A stretch of DNA of 64,000 nt from Bacillus massiliigorillae (GTDB lineage: Bacteria > Bacillota > Bacilli > Bacillales > DSM-1321). Every line of letters begins with the position of its first letter. The stretch's first letter is position 1. Where the stretch lies: contig NZ_HG428743.1 in NCBI RefSeq assembly GCF_000380245.2, positions 123,059-187,058 of the forward strand, in the 5' to 3' direction. Below, one piece after another: positions 17,368 to 26,000 of the stretch. The translations under genes and the position numbers were made by a program. The notes under the pieces are model-generated. The model was given only the letters and a program-made list of their open reading frames with translations, was not told where the DNA came from and ran no database searches.

Positions 17368-17808
17368 CTAACCAGAATAAACACTTGGACATGTGTCAGC
17401 TATTGGTTCATAAAAACAATGATTTTTAAATTGACCAGTAAAGGGTTGATTGTACCATGTTGGTGGGCAAGGAGCATGTGGATTGAAATACCAAAGGGCA
17501 AATTTCGCTGGATGGTCTCTCCAGGATTCTAAATTCCGTCTTGCTAATCTTCTTTCAGAATCTCTTGCTCGTTGATAAAACACATTCCCTTTTTGAACAG
17601 CTTCAAAAGAATAATTTCCTCCCTGTACCTGAAAGATGACATCTTCAATGGTTCTTACATCTTTGAAGTCTAAACAATCGGCTACAGCACGATTCACAAT
17701 GACATTGCCAACATATAACATCCCTTGTACGCCTTCACCCTCGGCTTCTGCCCTCATCATCCTTGCCATTAAACTAACGTCCGCATCTCTGTATTTAACT
17801 CTCGGCAT
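17368..17808 (-). CDS. cwlJ: Spore cortex-lytic cell wall hydrolase CwlJ
   Basis: 146 residues, matching CwlJ (about 142). The single SleB/CwlJ hydrolase domain begins at once (DADVSLMARMMRAEAEGEG, holding the catalytic glutamate) and continues through GMLYVGNVIVNRAV, FYQRARDSERRLARR, KFALWYFNPHAPCP and WYNQPFTGQFKNHCFYEP. There is no signal peptide, as expected for CwlJ, which is placed in the spore coat and degrades cortex peptidoglycan during germination. No gerQ is adjacent. The upstream TGGGGTGAG serves as the ribosome site. Confidence 0.95.
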   Translation of the reverse strand: MPRVKYRDADVSLMARMMRAEAEGEGVQGMLYVGNVIVNRAVADCLDFKDVRTIEDVIFQVQGGNYSFEAVQKGNVFYQRARDSERRLARRNLESWRDHPAKFALWYFNPHAPCPPTWYNQPFTGQFKNHCFYEPIADTCPSVYSG

Positions 17809-18027
17809 TTTCTCACCCCAAAAATATAGTATGAAAAAAAGCCTACATTGATGTCATATTTTACAAAATATGCATATTACATTTATGCTAAAACCATAAA
17901 AAAAGAACGGATTTTTGACTATCTCAGCCTATTCATTACCTTAAGTCAAATACTCTAATAGAACGCCAAAAAGCCCTCACACAACGTCTGAGGTCTTTCT
18001 TTGTTAATTTAAAAGAGTGGTTAATTT

Positions 18028-18177
18028 ATCCCGTTCAAACTGGTGCTAAGACTCCCACTTCAACAAGGTAGTGAATGCACATAGACGAGTAAGTGCGAGA
18101 TCAAGCACCAGTAAGAACCCGATTGGTTCAACTAATAATCGGTGGGGGATGAAGGAAAACCCCCACCAATTAAAGTT
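18028..18177 (+). mobile_element. Possible IS200/IS605-type right end (omega-RNA-like remnant)
   Basis: A 150-base structured segment with no ORF: GGTGCTAAGACTCCCACTTC, GCACCAGTAAGAACCCGATT, a TTGGTTCAACTAATAATCGG stretch and a strong hairpin GGTGGGGG-ATGAAGGAAAA-CCCCCACC (18141-18167). This layout resembles the conserved 3' end and omega-RNA of tnpB elements in Bacillus, from memory. No tnpB is left. It abuts the helD stop codon, so it might instead act as part of the helD 3' region. Confidence 0.4.
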
Positions 18178-20268
18178 TCACTTTATCAATTTCGTCAGCT
18201 CACCATCATAAATCAAAGTTAATCGGTGCATAGCACGGGTACAAGCGATATACAATAGACCTCGATCATATTCGTTATAATAGGTTGCTTGATTAACCGA
18301 AGTGATAATGACTTCGTCAAACTCTAAACCTTTTGACATTTGAATGGATGTAATTGTAATGCCACTTGTAAATTTGTCGCTATCTGGTGTTAGCAAATGG
18401 ACGTTATACTTCTGGCAAAGTACATCATAAAGTATCTTTGCATCCGTATTTGTTTTTGTAATAATCCCCATTGTAACGTTGTGGCTTTGTAAGAATGCGT
18501 CTATATGGACCTTAATTTGTTCCATTTCCTCTTGTTTAGTTTGACATTTAATTAAACTAGGCTCCTCACCGTGGCGCTCAACGGGCTCTAGTTTTGAGAC
18601 AGAAAGAACTCTTTTGGCGAAATTGATAATTTCATAGCTAGAGCGATAGCTTTTGTTTAATTCAACAATCTTCCCTTCCACATATATGTCTCGCATAAAA
18701 TCGAGTGAATGAAGATTGTTCGGATTAATGGCTTGGCCAAAATCACCTAAAATAGTTTTATTGCATTTAAACAATAGATTCATCACTTCATATTGTATCG
18801 GTGTATAATCCTGCATTTCATCAATGACTAAATGCTTAATATTTTTGTTTTCTTTCATACCTACGAAAGAAGAATGTAAGTACATAAAAGGATACACGTC
18901 AGCCCACTCCAATGTTTTCTTTTCAGGCATCACAAAGTAATCTGGCTTGTTTATATGTCGGAAAAATCCTTTATATAAAGCTAACGTATTCTTCACCGTA
19001 AGCATAGAAGTCAAACCTTTGAGTATCGTGCGCTCCCCTGGCAATTTTTCATTGTAAATATTCTCTGCTACAAATTTATTGTGTATGTCATTAGCAATCT
19101 CTTCTAATCGTCGTTTGATAGAATATCTCTTATATGCTTTATAGCGCTTCCATATCCAAGCAGACGTCGCAGTAAATCCACCATACATATAATCTGACGG
19201 AGCAAAAATAGCATCTTCAACATCATCCATATAATCGTCCAGCATAATAATAAAATCTAAGGTTGATTTGAAGCGTACACGTTCAGCCCAAGACAAATCA
19301 TTAGTCTCTAGTGAATCTTTATCTAACTCAAAGGAAATGACACCATCTAGCTGATCTTTTGCAACGTCAACAAAGCTCATTTCAAGGATAGGTTCCTCAC
19401 CAAGCTCTGGCAATACACTTGAGATATAATCTCCGAACACTTTATTTGGAGATAAAACAACGATATTCTCGGCTGACAAAGTATCCTTAAATCGATATAA
19501 CAAATACGCAATCCTATGCAAGGCTATAGATGTTTTACCTGAACCAGCAACTCCTTGAATCACCATCGTTCCAGCCTGTTCATTTCGTATGATTTGGTTT
19601 TGTTCTCGTTGTAAAGTGGCTATAATGCTTTTCATCTTTTCGTCAGAGGTACTACTCAATTCACGCTGTAGCACATCGTCTTGAATATTCGTCGAGCTTT
19701 CTAATACATACTCCATTTCCCCATTTCGAATCTTGAATTGTCTTTTTCTAGTCAATTCACCATCAATTCTCCCTATCGGAGCGTCATAACCAGCTCTCCC
19801 AACCTCTACATCATAAAACATACTGGCAATTGGGGCACGCCAATCAAATATATGTATTTGATCCTTCTTCCCAAATGTAAAACGACCAATATAGTAGACT
19901 GCTGTTTCAGAATCACCATCTATCCGAAAATCTATGCGTGAAAAATAGGGTGAATCTAATAGTTTTCTTAACCTCTCTCTTTCCTTAGTCGCAATAACCC
20001 CAGGAATTTCAATATTTTTTAAAAATAACTCATTCTGAAATAACTCTTTCGGATCGATTTCATGTCGGTACTCTGCCATGTACCGTTTAAATTCATTGTA
20101 TTCTTTATCGTGTCTCTCTACCCTGTTAATAGATTCTTGCAATTCGTCACCTATAAAAACTAGCATATTTTTAAGGTGTTCTACTTCTTCTGGAAAAGGA
20201 ATGGGCGTCGATCCACGATTCTCGTTTTTGGGGTCAAGGGCTTGCTTTCTATTTTTATTTGATTTCAT
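18178..20268 (-). CDS. helD: RNA polymerase recycling motor HelD
   Basis: 696 residues, somewhat shorter than B. subtilis HelD (about 774). HelD is a UvrD-like superfamily 1 ATPase that removes stalled RNA polymerase from DNA. The N-terminal coiled arm is at 25-70, the family motif IFDWRAPIASMFYD is at 140-153, Walker A GVAGSGKTS is at 239-247, and the Walker B region is VIDEMQDYTPIQYE. The C-terminus has the helicase motifs (QMSKGLEFDEVI, YIACTRAMHRLTL). AGGAGAT lies 5 bases before the ATG. The size fits one of the shorter HelD paralogs found in Bacillus. It is monocistronic. Confidence 0.9.
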   Translation of the reverse strand: MKSNKNRKQALDPKNENRGSTPIPFPEEVEHLKNMLVFIGDELQESINRVERHDKEYNEFKRYMAEYRHEIDPKELFQNELFLKNIEIPGVIATKERERLRKLLDSPYFSRIDFRIDGDSETAVYYIGRFTFGKKDQIHIFDWRAPIASMFYDVEVGRAGYDAPIGRIDGELTRKRQFKIRNGEMEYVLESSTNIQDDVLQRELSSTSDEKMKSIIATLQREQNQIIRNEQAGTMVIQGVAGSGKTSIALHRIAYLLYRFKDTLSAENIVVLSPNKVFGDYISSVLPELGEEPILEMSFVDVAKDQLDGVISFELDKDSLETNDLSWAERVRFKSTLDFIIMLDDYMDDVEDAIFAPSDYMYGGFTATSAWIWKRYKAYKRYSIKRRLEEIANDIHNKFVAENIYNEKLPGERTILKGLTSMLTVKNTLALYKGFFRHINKPDYFVMPEKKTLEWADVYPFMYLHSSFVGMKENKNIKHLVIDEMQDYTPIQYEVMNLLFKCNKTILGDFGQAINPNNLHSLDFMRDIYVEGKIVELNKSYRSSYEIINFAKRVLSVSKLEPVERHGEEPSLIKCQTKQEEMEQIKVHIDAFLQSHNVTMGIITKTNTDAKILYDVLCQKYNVHLLTPDSDKFTSGITITSIQMSKGLEFDEVIITSVNQATYYNEYDRGLLYIACTRAMHRLTLIYDGELTKLIK

Positions 20269-20534
20269 TATGAATCTCCTTCATCATTTTTCCAAAGCTC
20301 TTTCATTCTGCTTGTAAGTTCATCTTTTAAGTAGAATAGCAAAGTATTTCTGCCCTGTTTTCTTTAATCTTGCTATGTATGATTAAGAGAAATAAAGGCT
20401 GAATTTTCCAAGGAGAATTGGAAAATATTCTTGCACTGAAAAACCGCAAGAATGAGCAAAAACTTACTAAAAATAAATGATATAATTCACTAGTTAACAA
20501 TAATGTAGTCTTTAGTAGAAGGGCGGGAAGTTAC

Positions 20535-21374
20535 TTGAATAAGAAAATTGAGATGATTAATAGAGCGATTATGTTTATGGAGAGTAACTTGCATGACAGG
20601 CTAGAATTAACTGACGTTGCAAAGGCTGTTCATTATTCAAAATATCACCTTCATCGCGTTTTTACTGAAACGGTGGGGCTAACTATACATGATTATTTAA
20701 AACGAAGACAACTTACTGAAGCTGCGAAACAGCTTGTTTTTTCAAAAAAAACAATCGTTACGATTGCCCATCAAGCAGGATATGATACACAACAGGCATT
20801 TTCGACTATTTTTAAAGCGATGTACAAAATGTCACCCAATAAATTCAGAGAAAGCAAAGAGTTTTACCCATTACAACTGGCATTTACATTTAATGATGAT
20901 GTTGCTTTGGAAAGTCGTAATTTAATAGATAGCCCAACTATTCGGATGGCCATAAAAGATGATATCCCCACTTGGATGGATTTAGTCCGACTTGTTGTGG
21001 ATGGTTTTCCTTGTTTGAATGAAGAAACATATATGGAGGTGTTATCAACATATATCCATATAAACCAAGCATTCATACTAAAAGACAATCATATTGCAAT
21101 TGGAATAATGATGATTAGTTATACCAGAGGAAGCATTGACTTTTTAGGTGTGCATCCCCTGTACAGAAAGAAAGGTATTACTGAAAGATTTATAGAAAAA
21201 GCGACAAATGAACTGTTAAAGAATAAAACAGTTAGCATTACGACATACAGAGAAGGAGATAAAGCCGATACTGGTTATCGAAAAGCACTAAAAGAATTAG
21301 GTTTTTCAGAGGATGAGTTATTAGTAGAATTCGGATACCCTACTCAACGATTTACATTAGAAAGGGCTATTTAG
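20535..21374 (+). CDS. AraC-type HTH fused to a GNAT acetyltransferase
   Basis: 279 residues. The N-terminal 105 residues are a complete AraC DNA-binding domain (LELTDVAKAVHYSKYHLHRV, then TIVTIAHQAGYDTQQAFSTI and the YKMSPNKFR end). Residues about 135-279 are a GNAT fold (IRMAIKDDIPTWMDLVRLVV, then IDFLGVHPLYRKKGITERFI with the acetyl-CoA loop). The start is a TTG behind GGGCGGGAAG. The fusion suggests a regulator that binds acetyl-CoA or modifies itself or a ligand, but the target is unknown. It is monocistronic, with a hairpin after it. Confidence 0.85.
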   Translation: MNKKIEMINRAIMFMESNLHDRLELTDVAKAVHYSKYHLHRVFTETVGLTIHDYLKRRQLTEAAKQLVFSKKTIVTIAHQAGYDTQQAFSTIFKAMYKMSPNKFRESKEFYPLQLAFTFNDDVALESRNLIDSPTIRMAIKDDIPTWMDLVRLVVDGFPCLNEETYMEVLSTYIHINQAFILKDNHIAIGIMMISYTRGSIDFLGVHPLYRKKGITERFIEKATNELLKNKTVSITTYREGDKADTGYRKALKELGFSEDELLVEFGYPTQRFTLERAI

Positions 21375-21380
21375 GTGAAA

Positions 21381-21407
21381 AGAGATTCTTCATAGCAAAG
21401 AATCTCT
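21381..21407 (+). terminator. Hairpin after the AraC-GNAT gene
   Basis: AGAGATTCTT (21381-21390) pairs with AAGAATCTCT (21398-21407). The U-tract is poor (CGCATTC follows), so it is a weak terminator. Confidence 0.5.
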
Positions 21408-21505
21408 CGCATTCGTATTACACTGAACCAGTTTTGAACAGATTCCTATATAAAAATCCCAACCCTATCCTTATTGCTAAAGATAAGCTTGAGATTTCAT
21501 TTTAC

Positions 21506-21682
21506 TTATTCGCTTTGATTTCTTAATTTAAACAATTGCACTCCAGAAGCTAACGCTCCAATAAATCCACAAACTAAAAAAATATATTGAACAAACAAAG
21601 ATGTTGATGCAAATGTTCCAGAAAGAACATTATTTAAACCAACTCCGAAAATAGCTGCGCTACTTACAAGCGACAATATCAT
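21506..21682 (-). CDS. Small membrane protein (58 aa)
   Basis: A short frame reading MILSLVSSAAIFGVGLNNVL at the start and ending in VQLFKLRNQSE. It holds two hydrophobic segments (about 3-19 and 29-49) with a small-residue-rich loop (SGTFASTS). The strong ribosome site GGAGGGGG sits 15 bases before this ATG. An in-frame CTG at 21694 would give the N-terminus LRNKM and leave only about 3 bases between ribosome site and start, so the exact start is open. No family is recognised. Confidence 0.6.
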   Translation of the reverse strand: MILSLVSSAAIFGVGLNNVLSGTFASTSLFVQYIFLVCGFIGALASGVQLFKLRNQSE

Positions 21683-21870
21683 TTTATTTCTCAGCTTCCC
21701 CCTCCCCTTTCACCTTGAATATATTTCCAGAAATATGTTAACACACTAACAATTTAGTTTACAATAAAATCGTCTTACACCTGCATTTCTCACTTTCACC
21801 ATATTCTCTTCATAGTAATTTCACATTTACATGACAAGATATACTGGTAATCTAACAAGTAGGTGTATGT

Positions 21871-22596
21871 ATGAATAGCAATATCGTTAAAATTTCATTA
21901 TCTTTTCTACTAGGTGTTTTACTAACACTTTTGATTGTTTTGGGTAGTATATCACTTCAGAAAAAGGTCTTTACTCAAGAAGTCGAAAGTTTAATGAATC
22001 TAGATTTAGACCTTTTTAGTAATAATTTTTCGGACTATACTATTACGTTTGACACAACGTCCATTAAACTTAATCTTAGCCTCACTGAGAACTTTCTTAA
22101 TCTTACTGTAGGAAAACAATTTATAGCCTTTTCTCATTTTTACAATTGGTTAAGATTTAATCTTGTAACCAAGTACGAGTATATCTCTAGGTCTCTATTG
22201 TCAAAAAACATTCAGTTTGAGGGAACTATGAATGAGCATATATTTTTATATGAAGAACATCAATTTGATAATAATTTTTTCTCAGCAAATAATGGCGTCC
22301 TGAAAATTAACGATAAAAGCTACACTTATAAAAGTATTAAAAATCTAGAGAGTAACATAGAAATTTTTCAAGCCCCTAATCAACATAATCGAACTTCCAA
22401 TGGTTATTTAGAAACAGACATCCTAGAGTTCATGAATAATTTCTTCAAATTAATCACCAAAAACTCCAAAGACATCCAATCAAATGATTTTAATCTTGCT
22501 CGAGAAGCAGCGGCAACAAAATTTGATATGACAAAAGAAGAAATTGATATCATTTTTTTAAGATGGTTCTTCTTTCTAAAAGAAGTCAATTTATAA
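21871..22596 (+). CDS. Paralog 2 of the new membrane-anchored family (241 aa)
   Basis: One N-terminal membrane helix (about 7-28) and a long external part. Together with the copy at 33539 it forms a second subgroup: GKQFIAFSHFYNWLRFNL aligns with EDQFVYLSQFHRLLRFHL. The C-terminal blocks LEFMNNFFKLITKNSKD and ATKFDMTKEEIDIIFLRWFFF match IEYMQRFANLLTKNGMN and MEKYKLTFDDFNKIFFRWYFF. The AGTAGGTG ribosome site precedes the ATG. It stands alone, with no operon partner. Confidence 0.78.
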   Translation: MNSNIVKISLSFLLGVLLTLLIVLGSISLQKKVFTQEVESLMNLDLDLFSNNFSDYTITFDTTSIKLNLSLTENFLNLTVGKQFIAFSHFYNWLRFNLVTKYEYISRSLLSKNIQFEGTMNEHIFLYEEHQFDNNFFSANNGVLKINDKSYTYKSIKNLESNIEIFQAPNQHNRTSNGYLETDILEFMNNFFKLITKNSKDIQSNDFNLAREAAATKFDMTKEEIDIIFLRWFFFLKEVNL

Positions 22597-22720
22597 AAAA
22601 AGTTCTATTACATTTACCCACTGCATATGAAAAAGCAGAGTTCCAATACAAAAATCCCACTATTGAAATTGCTCTCGATTTGGCTCCAAAATATAATAAT
22701 GTATTAGATATAATACGTAA

Positions 22721-22760
22721 AAGAACTCGCTTTCCTTAACGGGAAAAGCGAGTTCTTTGT
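22721..22760 (+). terminator. Terminator downstream of paralog 2
   Basis: AAGAACTCGCTTTCC (22721-22735) pairs with GGGAAAAGCGAGTTCTT (22741-22757), followed by TGTTCTTTA. It lies 125 bases after the stop codon. Confidence 0.7.
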
Positions 22761-22814
22761 TCTTTACTTCAATCAAGTAATGACATAAATATTTTATTTT
22801 ATGCAATATATATA

Positions 22815-22845
22815 TTGCATAAAGATATATATATATTATAATAAA
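22815..22845 (+). promoter_or_regulatory. Probable promoter of the membrane/HTH pair
   Basis: TTGCAT (about 22815-22820), 16-17 AT-rich bases, then TATAAT just before AAAGGTAAGGAG. The long alternating TATATA tract around it is conspicuous. Confidence 0.5.
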
Positions 22846-22869
22846 GGTAAGGAGTAACAATCTTGGAGG

Positions 22870-23382
22870 GTGATTATAATGATGCTATTAAAGCGTACTC
22901 ACAAAGTAAAAGATGAGCGAATTGAAAACACTCGAAATATGATTTACAAAGAGCTTTATCATATAATAATGGCGTGCTGTGTTATTAGCATGTTAGTTAA
23001 AACGTACAAATATGGGATTGGCAACCAAGACTTCGTCTTAGAATATATCATCATTTTTGGAGGTAGTCTGTATTATCTAGCTCGTTCGGTTTCTCTAGGG
23101 GTATTCTCAGATGAGGTTGAAATGCATGATCGTCAAAGTAAAACACCACTGAGTAAAAAGACATTGTATGGTAGTATTGGTTTTGCTGTTGTAATGTCAA
23201 TTGTAATGGGGGTAAACAGTGCCGTTTCTTATGCAGAGGGCAGCTCTCAAGGATTATGGTATTTCACTTTAGTTGCACTTGTTTCTATTTTGATTTATTT
23301 GCCGTTTTTGTTACTGTTAAGTGGTGGGATTTTCTATATTTCAAAGAAAATCAGTTCTAAAAAACAGGAAGATGATAAATAA
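22870..23382 (+). CDS. Membrane protein, DUF6773-like
   Basis: 170 residues (166 if the in-frame ATG four codons in is used). A charged N-terminus (KRTHKVKDERIENTRNMIYKE) precedes four hydrophobic segments (about 28-46, 56-73, 103-122, 133-155). The charged loop DEVEMHDRQSKTPLSKKT lies between the second and third. The layout matches DUF6773-type proteins, which are commonly encoded with a small XRE regulator, as here: the HTH gene starts 15 bases after the stop. Function unknown; the pair may form an autoregulated unit. Confidence 0.72.
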   Translation: MIIMMLLKRTHKVKDERIENTRNMIYKELYHIIMACCVISMLVKTYKYGIGNQDFVLEYIIIFGGSLYYLARSVSLGVFSDEVEMHDRQSKTPLSKKTLYGSIGFAVVMSIVMGVNSAVSYAEGSSQGLWYFTLVALVSILIYLPFLLLLSGGIFYISKKISSKKQEDDK

Positions 23383-23397
23383 TTGTAGGTGTTTAAC

Positions 23398-23604
23398 GTG
23401 AAAAATATAAAATTGAAGTTAGCGAGAGTGGAAAAGGATTTATCGCAAGAAGAACTCGCTACGTTAGTCGGGGTTTCCAGACAAACTATCGGGCTAATTG
23501 AAGCCGGAAAATACAATCCATCACTGAATTTATGTATTAAAATTTGCAAAGTGCTATCACGTACATTAAACGATTTATTTTGGGATGAAGAGACAATCGA
23601 GTAG
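23398..23604 (+). CDS. XRE-family HTH regulator, YozG/YgzD type
   Basis: 68 residues from the GTG at 23398 (TAGGTG upstream); the longer reading from 23389 has no ribosome site. It is one Cro/C1-type helix-turn-helix covering nearly the whole protein (LARVEKDLSQEELATLVGVS, RQTIGLIEAGKYNPSLNL) plus the end typical of these mini-regulators (VLSRTLNDLFW). It forms an operon with the membrane protein just upstream and probably represses it. Confidence 0.88.
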   Translation: MKNIKLKLARVEKDLSQEELATLVGVSRQTIGLIEAGKYNPSLNLCIKICKVLSRTLNDLFWDEETIE

Positions 23605-23611
23605 AATGCAT

Positions 23612-23650
23612 GAAGAGGGTGTTTACGATAGTGAACACCCTCTTCTATTT
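23612..23650 (+). terminator. Terminator after the HTH gene
   Basis: GAAGAGGGTGTT (23612-23623) pairs perfectly with AACACCCTCTTC (23634-23645), followed by TATTT. Confidence 0.85.
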
Positions 23651-23697
23651 GTAGTACTACCTTTCTTTCATGAATAAAACACATTGAAAGAATCCAT

Positions 23698-23985
23698 TTA
23701 CTCTTCTTTTGTCAATCCACGTGTAAACAAACCTATCAACACAACAATAATTCCATTTATGAAAAACAAAAAACTATACATCATAGCAATCATAGCTGCT
23801 CCAAATCCACCTGAATCAAAGGGAATTACGGATGAGAACGTTACAAAAAAGACAATAGGTGAAAGAAGCATAACCACAATCCCTGACCAAATTCGTTTCC
23901 TTTTACTGTCCCCTGAGATTTTAAACACTAGAACATTTGTGATTCCTAACAACACGAGGATTATTAAGAAAAAAAGCAATTCCAA
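23698..23985 (-). CDS. Small membrane protein (95 aa)
   Basis: Three hydrophobic segments (about 2-20, 30-52, 62-88). I chose the TTG at 23985 because AGAGGTGAT lies 4-5 bases upstream; the GTG at 23994 would overlap that site. The C-terminal segment, GAAMIAMMYSFLFFINGIIV, is followed by a short tail. No family is recognised. It is monocistronic. Confidence 0.6.
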   Translation of the reverse strand: MELLFFLIILVLLGITNVLVFKISGDSKRKRIWSGIVVMLLSPIVFFVTFSSVIPFDSGGFGAAMIAMMYSFLFFINGIIVVLIGLFTRGLTKEE

Positions 23986-24096
23986 CGCAATCACCTCTTT
24001 TTCTAAATTTCAACATATTATTCTAGCCTACACCGTTTGTTACATGAGAAAAGGAACTGTCATCACAGCTCCTTCACATATTAAACAGATCAATAC

Positions 24097-24645
24097 TTAT
24101 TTTTGATCTTCAACTATAACCGTAACACTCCCGAACAACTTATCATTAATATAGGCATCTAATGCCCACATACCACTTTTCGTAAATTTCATTGATGTTG
24201 GAGTGTGGTTATCAGCCCCGTTAAGTGGACCACCTAAAGAGTTATCTTTAATTAATTCAACCTGTTCAGCCGTGTCTTTATGTATGGCTTTTACAGTAAA
24301 CTTCCCACTTAACTTGGCAGCACTTCCCCAGAAATACCAAATATGCTTTTGTGGCTTATTCGTATAAAACTTATCATTTAAATCAAATGAAACTCCTAAA
24401 AGATTAGGCGTTCCAATTAGTGACGAATTGCCGTTTTTAAAGTGTTCACTCTCTTTCCAATCACGACCTACAGCAAAAGTCGCTTTACCTTCACTTAACT
24501 TCTCAGGAAGACCTGAGGACGATTCATTATTCGTTTGCTTTTGTTCCTCTTCTTTTGGTTGGATCTCTTCAGCTTCATTTTTCTCAGAACACCCTGCTAT
24601 AGCTAAAAGAAAGACTGTTACAGCAAGAAAAAGGAATTTCTTCAT
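24097..24645 (-). CDS. Lipoprotein, DUF4871-like
   Basis: 182 residues from the ATG at 24645 behind GAGGGGTG. A lipoprotein signal peptide with lipobox LAIAGC puts the mature cysteine near residue 19, followed by an acidic linker (EKNEAEEIQPKEEEQKQTNN). The folded part holds SLIGTPNLLGVSFDLNDKFY and KHIWYFWG, which recall DUF4871 proteins of Bacillus (from memory), then an Ig-like end (KSGMWALDAYINDKLFGSVT). It would be tethered to the outer face of the membrane. Function unknown. Confidence 0.75.
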   Translation of the reverse strand: MKKFLFLAVTVFLLAIAGCSEKNEAEEIQPKEEEQKQTNNESSSGLPEKLSEGKATFAVGRDWKESEHFKNGNSSLIGTPNLLGVSFDLNDKFYTNKPQKHIWYFWGSAAKLSGKFTVKAIHKDTAEQVELIKDNSLGGPLNGADNHTPTSMKFTKSGMWALDAYINDKLFGSVTVIVEDQK

Positions 24646-24819
24646 AATCATCACCCCTCACTTATATTTTACACAATATTCCAATTGAGTCTATTGACCA
24701 TTTCTATATTTGCGTTTTAAAATCCTTCTACCTCCACACCTCGCATACAACTATTCAATTGTTCATATAATGTATCAATGTGTACAAGCAGTCTGACAAT
24801 CTTAATTGGAGGTATAACA

Positions 24820-25002
24820 ATGACGAACAAGGAAATGCATTCTTGAATCTCTAGAACAAATAAAAACGATGTAAATGTAAATAATAACTTTAGTTTATCT
24901 ATTCATTTCGGTGATTCACTTAATCTACTCGCTTTACTAGTAGGCTTCTTCGTCTTAATAAAAATCTCTAAACAAAAAAGGGTTAAGCAGAATATAAAGT
25001 AA
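24820..25002 (+). pseudogene. Small membrane-protein gene interrupted by TGA
   Basis: A perfect ribosome site (GGAGGT, 6 bases before the ATG) starts MTNKEMHS, then TGA at 24844-24846. The same frame then runs on for 51 codons (ISRTNKNDVNVNNNFSLSIH... with a clear membrane helix NLLALLVGFFVLIKI and a basic tail) to TAA at 25000. One point mutation explains the break; expression of a shorter product by reinitiation is possible. Confidence 0.6.
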
Positions 25003-25152
25003 GAATGATAATGGCAGAAGAAATTTTTAATCATCCAGCGTTAATCCCTCGATAATAGATATCTGTACGCTGTTATTTCCAATGTTCACCTCTATATCAT
25101 ATCTACTTTCTCTGATATAATTTACCCTATTCAAAAAATAGGTGAAATATAT

Positions 25153-25866
25153 ATGTTAAAAGAAAGACTAGCTATTTGCACTATTTTCTCATTATTACTA
25201 ATCTTATTTATTTACTTCGCAATTGATCGGATAAAAATTCAAAACCTAAAAAATATTACATTGGAAACTATACACTCTAAATCTTTCAACAACGTCATTG
25301 AAAGTGCTAATGTTGAAAGGAATAAATCAACCATTACGATTCGTATAGAGTTGGTAGACCCGTATGATGATTTAAAAGTAATTGAGCAATACGCTGTATT
25401 TGAATACTTAAACAGACAAATCCGTCACTATTTACTGACGGGAACATTCCAAAATTCATTTTATAATTATGACTTTAATATATTTGGGCGGACTAAGCTG
25501 AACAACTACCTCTATAGCAACCCTGTTACTCAAAAAGGGCTTGCCCATGCTACTGAAAGCACATTTAAAATAAATGAGCAGAAAGTCTATAACAAAAGAA
25601 CATTCCAAAATGAAATTCATAAGTTTAGGAGAGAAAGCCTTATAAGTAACCGTGAAAAAGAAATTCTTCAATATGCAGATAAAATTTTCATGTTAATAAG
25701 CTCGGCAGGAAAGTATCACAATCATAAAATGGACTCAAAAATTGTATTAAATGCACTGGAAAGAAAGTATGGAATGTCCAGCGATGAATATGAAGCTCTT
25801 ATCGAAAGAAACTATTTAGGAAAAGGCTATGGTCAGTTAGTTCATATAAATGCTTCAGAAGAATGA
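25153..25866 (+). CDS. Paralog 3 of the new membrane-anchored family (237 aa)
   Basis: An N-terminal membrane helix (about 8-24), then an external part aligning with paralogs 1 and 5: FNNVIESANVERNKSTITIR, IEQYAVFEYLNRQIRHYL, ESTFKINEQKVYNKRTFQNE, ILQYADKIFMLISSAGKYHN and ERKYGMSSDEYEALIERNYLG. TAGGTGAAA precedes the ATG. It has about ten extra residues after the usual C-terminus (KGYGQLVHINASEE). A two-way terminator follows at 25912. Confidence 0.8.
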   Translation: MLKERLAICTIFSLLLILFIYFAIDRIKIQNLKNITLETIHSKSFNNVIESANVERNKSTITIRIELVDPYDDLKVIEQYAVFEYLNRQIRHYLLTGTFQNSFYNYDFNIFGRTKLNNYLYSNPVTQKGLAHATESTFKINEQKVYNKRTFQNEIHKFRRESLISNREKEILQYADKIFMLISSAGKYHNHKMDSKIVLNALERKYGMSSDEYEALIERNYLGKGYGQLVHINASEE

Positions 25867-25911
25867 AGCACCTGTTTTTTCCTTAAGAACTTATAAGTAA
25901 TAAAGAAAAAA

Positions 25912-25960
25912 GCTATCCTAAAAGTTGTTTTTTGAACTTACTTTTAGGATAGCTTCTTTT
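25912..25960. terminator. Bidirectional terminator between paralog 3 and deoC
   Basis: GCTATCCTAAAAG (25912-25924) pairs with CTTTTAGGATAGC (25941-25953). An A-run on the left and TTCTTTTTT on the right make it usable from both sides. Confidence 0.88.
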
Positions 25961-26000
25961 TTATTTAAAGGCTTAGCTTTCACGAGCCTTTTAATGTCGA

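Noticed and set aside
22660..22860. 66-aa minus-strand frame
   Set aside because: Covers a terminator and the promoter of the next gene and encodes a Tyr/Leu run caused by TATA-rich DNA.
24786..24802. 17-mer shared with 13462-13478 as a regulatory element
   Set aside because: Only two copies, in different contexts; kept as a remark but not called as a feature.
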